Of a DNA stretch of 9,159 bases, positions 7,405 to 9,159 are shown piece by piece; positions within the stretch are counted from its first letter, which is position 1; the number at the start of each line of letters is the position of its first letter. Origin of the DNA: an uncultured Eubacteriales bacterium (GTDB lineage Bacteria; Bacillota; Clostridia; Christensenellales; Christensenellaceae); the NCBI GenBank assembly GCA_900554725.1, contig USII01000031.1, forward strand, positions 1 through 9,159, given 5' to 3'. The position numbers and the translations under genes are program-made. The notes beneath the pieces were generated by a model. That model was not told the DNA's origin. It was given only the letters and a program-made list of their open reading frames with translations, and did not search any database.

Positions 7405-7424
7405 CTCCTTTTCTAGTAGAGGTT
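7405..7424. repeat. Copy 2 of a duplicated gene-junction sequence
   Basis: The end of SIS gene 3 and the following ribosome binding site; 19 of 20 bases match 6809-6828. The only difference is G at 7416 against A at 6820. Confidence 0.7.
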
Positions 7425-7949
7425 GGGCAGTTCGCGCTGCATCCGCTCTTTGCTGACGCCCAGCTTTTGCTGCACTTTTAAGGCAATCGCATCGCACACA
7501 ACATAAAGCGCCAACTCAAAATACTCTTCCGCGATCAAGCCGTTTTCCGCCTTGCAGTCAAAATAGACGACCTCGCTGGCATCTTTTTGCAGTGTGGATT
7601 CCTTTGCCATGGTGAACAGATCGTAGTCGATATGCAGTTCCTTGCCCTTTTTCATAAAGGTAATGGAGGTTTTATCTTCCCCATCGACAGAGCCTATCAG
7701 CACGACATCCCCTTCGTGCACAGAAGGCGTGGGCGGGGATTCTTCCAGCCGGTAGGCGCGGATACCCATCTGGCGCAGCCGCTGCGCCAGGCACATGAGC
7801 GCCAGGCCCGGCCGCCCCACATCGGCCACTACAAAAGTATTATCCGAGTTGATAATTCTATCTGCAATCTTCTCTATTGCCGTAAAATCCAGCCCATCTA
7901 GAACCTTCTTTGTGCCGGCAACAGCATTTGCGCAAATTTCTTTTATCAT
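7413..7949 (-). CDS. SIS-domain protein 3 of array, HxlB-like with altered phosphosugar loop
   Basis: The shortest paralog, 178 aa. It opens MIKEICANAV, like gene 1, and shows VGRPGLALMCLAQRLRQMG (44-62), TPSVHEGD (74-81) and FTMAKESTLQKDA (112-124). The phosphosugar loop reads GSVDGED (86-92): the second Ser and the Thr of the family's GSxSGET are both Asp, which would place negative charge where a phosphate should sit. The QPIG region is shortened to GLIAEEYFELALY (137-149), with E145 at the putative catalytic position, and the tail is ELPNLY. ATG at 7949 follows AAGGAGA with a 7-nt spacer, and the gene lies 23 nt from gene 2. It may have lost or changed its substrate, or act as a partner subunit of a SIS oligomer. 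Confidence 0.86.
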   Translation of the reverse strand: MIKEICANAVAGTKKVLDGLDFTAIEKIADRIINSDNTFVVADVGRPGLALMCLAQRLRQMGIRAYRLEESPPTPSVHEGDVVLIGSVDGEDKTSITFMKKGKELHIDYDLFTMAKESTLQKDASEVVYFDCKAENGLIAEEYFELALYVVCDAIALKVQQKLGVSKERMQRELPNLY

Positions 7950-7972
7950 AGCTATCTCCTTATGCCAAAGGC

Positions 7973-8533
7973 CTACTGAAGGTTTGCATGAAGCGGGTTC
8001 TGCGTTGGCCCAAGCGTGATGCCAAGGCGATCCATAAAATAGTGGCTCATGCCCACATCCATAATATAGAGCACAGACTGTTCAAACTGCGCGCCGATGG
8101 GCTGAATGGATTTATCCTCCGCCGAACCGGGAACGGGCACCGGCAGTTTGACGATGACATCCGCTTTCTCTGCCAGAGTGGATTTTTCCGCTGCGGTGAC
8201 GAGAATAACAGGAATATCCCCAATCTCCTTTACCGTATTGACTGCGGTAATCAGATTCTTTTCCTCTCCGCTGGCCGAAACCACCACCAGGGCATCATCC
8301 TTTTTGATAGCGGGCGTCGCGACATCTCCCACAATAAAGACGCGATACCCCTGGTGCATGAGGCGCTGCGCAAAGTATTTGATGGTGAGCATGCTGCGGC
8401 CGTTGGCATGGAAGAAAATGCGGTTTGCGCCATGGATGGTGGCAAACACTTTAATCAGGGTATCTTCATCCGTATACTGCGTGGCGGCGTCGATCTCATT
8501 CATGATTGTTTGGGAAATTTCTTTGATATTCAT
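7973..8533 (-). CDS. SIS-domain protein 2 of array, probable 6-phospho-3-hexuloisomerase-like
   Basis: A 186-aa protein that keeps most HxlB hallmarks: IHGANRIFFHANGRS (33-47), VVGDVATPAIKK-type segment IVGDVATPAIKKDD (67-80), the loop VSASGEEKNL (85-94), TAAEKSTLAEKAD (113-125), IQPIGAQFEQSVLY (143-156) with E151 at the putative catalytic position, and the tail HANLQ with H182. HxlB enzymes interconvert 3-hexulose 6-phosphate and fructose 6-phosphate in the ribulose monophosphate pathway, used for formaldehyde fixation or pentose synthesis. The T of SGET is Glu here. No hexulose-phosphate synthase gene lies in the window, so another ketose phosphate may be the substrate. The ATG at 8533 follows AAGGAG, 28 nt after gene 1. 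Confidence 0.88.
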   Translation of the reverse strand: MNIKEISQTIMNEIDAATQYTDEDTLIKVFATIHGANRIFFHANGRSMLTIKYFAQRLMHQGYRVFIVGDVATPAIKKDDALVVVSASGEEKNLITAVNTVKEIGDIPVILVTAAEKSTLAEKADVIVKLPVPVPGSAEDKSIQPIGAQFEQSVLYIMDVGMSHYFMDRLGITLGPTQNPLHANLQ

Positions 8534-8561
8534 GATGTTTCTCCTTCAATTTGACAGATTG

Positions 8562-9116
8562 TTATTCCAGGTTTGAATGCATTGGGCCAGCGCCATCTCT
8601 TCTTCCGAGGCGCTCCTGAATGCAGGCGCGCAGCGCCCAATCCAGCGCATATAAAACGCATTCATCAAACAGGCTTCCGATGGGCTGAACCGAAGATACC
8701 GTGCTCGGCACGCCTGGCAGAGGGCAGTTGACGCGAAGCACCTGATCCGCCAGCTCCCCAATAGACGATTTTTCCGCCGCCGTCATGAGCAGCACCTTGA
8801 TTTCCCCAATCTCCTTGCATTTTTTGACCATACCGAGGGAAGTTTTTGTCTCTCCCGTTCCGGAAACCACAAAGAAAACATCCCCGGGCTTAATTGCCGG
8901 GCAAGTCACATCCCCCACCACATGAACGCGATAGCCAAAATGCTTTAGATACATGGCAAAGTTCTTCATGGGAAGCTCCGGCCGGCCAACGGCGTGAAAG
9001 AAAATCCGGTTTGCGCCGTGGATCTCTGCGACCATTTTCCACAAGACGGAGTAATCCAGATCTTCTAAGGCCTTGCCGATTTCATCCAAAATAGGACCGG
9101 CATATTCCTTAATCAT
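8562..9116 (-). CDS. SIS-domain protein 1 of array, probable 6-phospho-3-hexuloisomerase-like
   Basis: A 184-aa protein, first of the array visible here. Signatures are EIHGANRIFFHAVGRPE (31-47), VVGDVTCPAIKPGD (66-79), the loop VSGTGETKTSL (84-94), TAAEKSSIGELAD (112-124), VQPIGSLFDECVLY (143-156) and the tail HSNLE with H180, close to the HxlB C-terminus. At the putative catalytic position the family Glu is D151, followed by E152. A TTG at 9125 is in frame, but it touches the GGAGG ribosome binding site; the ATG at 9116 with a 9-nt spacer is the credible start and aligns with the MIKE start of gene 3. The likely role is aldose-ketose isomerization of a sugar phosphate, with substrate unproven. 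Gene 2 follows after 28 nt. Its promoter is not in the window. Confidence 0.88.
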   Translation of the reverse strand: MIKEYAGPILDEIGKALEDLDYSVLWKMVAEIHGANRIFFHAVGRPELPMKNFAMYLKHFGYRVHVVGDVTCPAIKPGDVFFVVSGTGETKTSLGMVKKCKEIGEIKVLLMTAAEKSSIGELADQVLRVNCPLPGVPSTVSSVQPIGSLFDECVLYALDWALRACIQERLGRRDGAGPMHSNLE

Positions 9117-9121
9117 ACAGC

Positions 9122-9159
9122 TCAACCTCCAAGATTCATTTTTAAGTGCTTCTCGATGG
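9122..9159 (-). CDS. Possible 3' end of an upstream gene (cut by window edge)
   Basis: One minus-strand frame entering from the right edge reads IEKHLKMNLGG and stops at TGA (9124-9122), 5 nt before the ATG of SIS gene 1, whose GGAGG lies inside the last codons. This spacing is typical of operon junctions. Only 11 codons are visible, a second frame is also open, and I do not recognise the product. Confidence 0.3.
   Translation of the reverse strand, partial: IEKHLKMNLGG

Noticed and set aside
7396..7497. N-terminal extension of SIS gene 4 to 7497
   Set aside because: It would overlap SIS gene 3, and the ATG at 7395 is directly preceded by AAGGAGG.
6190..9116. SIS genes as RpiR/MurR-type regulators, KpsF or GmhA
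   Set aside because: There is no N-terminal helix-turn-helix domain, no CBS domains, and the motifs (GR, SGET, QPIG, NLE) and lengths follow HxlB rather than heptose or arabinose phosphate isomerases.
1..9159. CRISPR arrays, tRNA or rRNA genes, insertion sequences
   Set aside because: I saw no regularly spaced repeats, RNA-gene signatures, transposase motifs or terminal inverted repeats; the window is almost fully accounted for by coding sequence.

Overview
The window looks like a chromosomal stretch from a mid-GC Bacillota, probably a Clostridia-type anaerobe. This is inferred from strong AGGAGG-type ribosome binding sites before nearly every gene, tight operons with GTG starts and 4-nt overlaps, a 2[4Fe-4S] ferredoxin-DUF362 protein, and HxlB-like sugar isomerases. 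I cannot name a genus. Every credible gene lies on the minus strand, so transcription runs from high to low coordinates; apart from a 269-nt intergenic region, almost all of the window is coding.

Right half (about 9159 down to 6190): a tandem array of five consecutive SIS-domain genes, 178-203 aa each, all related to 6-phospho-3-hexuloisomerase (HxlB/PHI). They are separated by only 15-28 nt, each has its own Shine-Dalgarno, and the array closes with a perfect rho-independent hairpin at 6146-6176. The first two genes stay close to HxlB (QPIG motif, HxNL[EQ] tail). The last three have drifted: they lost the tail histidine, gained an aromatic C-terminus, altered the phosphosugar loop or the putative catalytic acid, and two carry N-terminal extensions. 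The 3' end of another gene may sit at the right edge.

Intergenic region (5921-6189): the terminator of the SIS array, then a good sigma-70/SigA-type promoter reading leftward (TTGCGA-17 nt-TATAAT) about 40-50 nt before the next gene.

Left half (5920 down to 1 and beyond): a surface-polysaccharide or glycoconjugate operon. In transcription order it has a membrane-anchored GT2 glycosyltransferase (polyprenyl-phosphate glycosyltransferase type), a GT4 glycosyltransferase, an NAD-dependent sugar epimerase/dehydratase, a DUF362-ferredoxin protein, a CsaB-type polysaccharide pyruvyl transferase, and a Wzx-like flippase cut by the left edge. Genes overlap by 4-16 nt or are 9 nt apart, implying translational coupling. 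A plausible reading is that the epimerase supplies a sugar, the glycosyltransferases assemble a lipid-linked glycan, pyruvyl transferase decorates it, and the flippase exports it. The place of the iron-sulfur DUF362 protein in this chain is unknown.

The two most unusual things are the five-paralog SIS array with graded loss of signature residues, and the DUF362-ferredoxin gene embedded between glycan genes.
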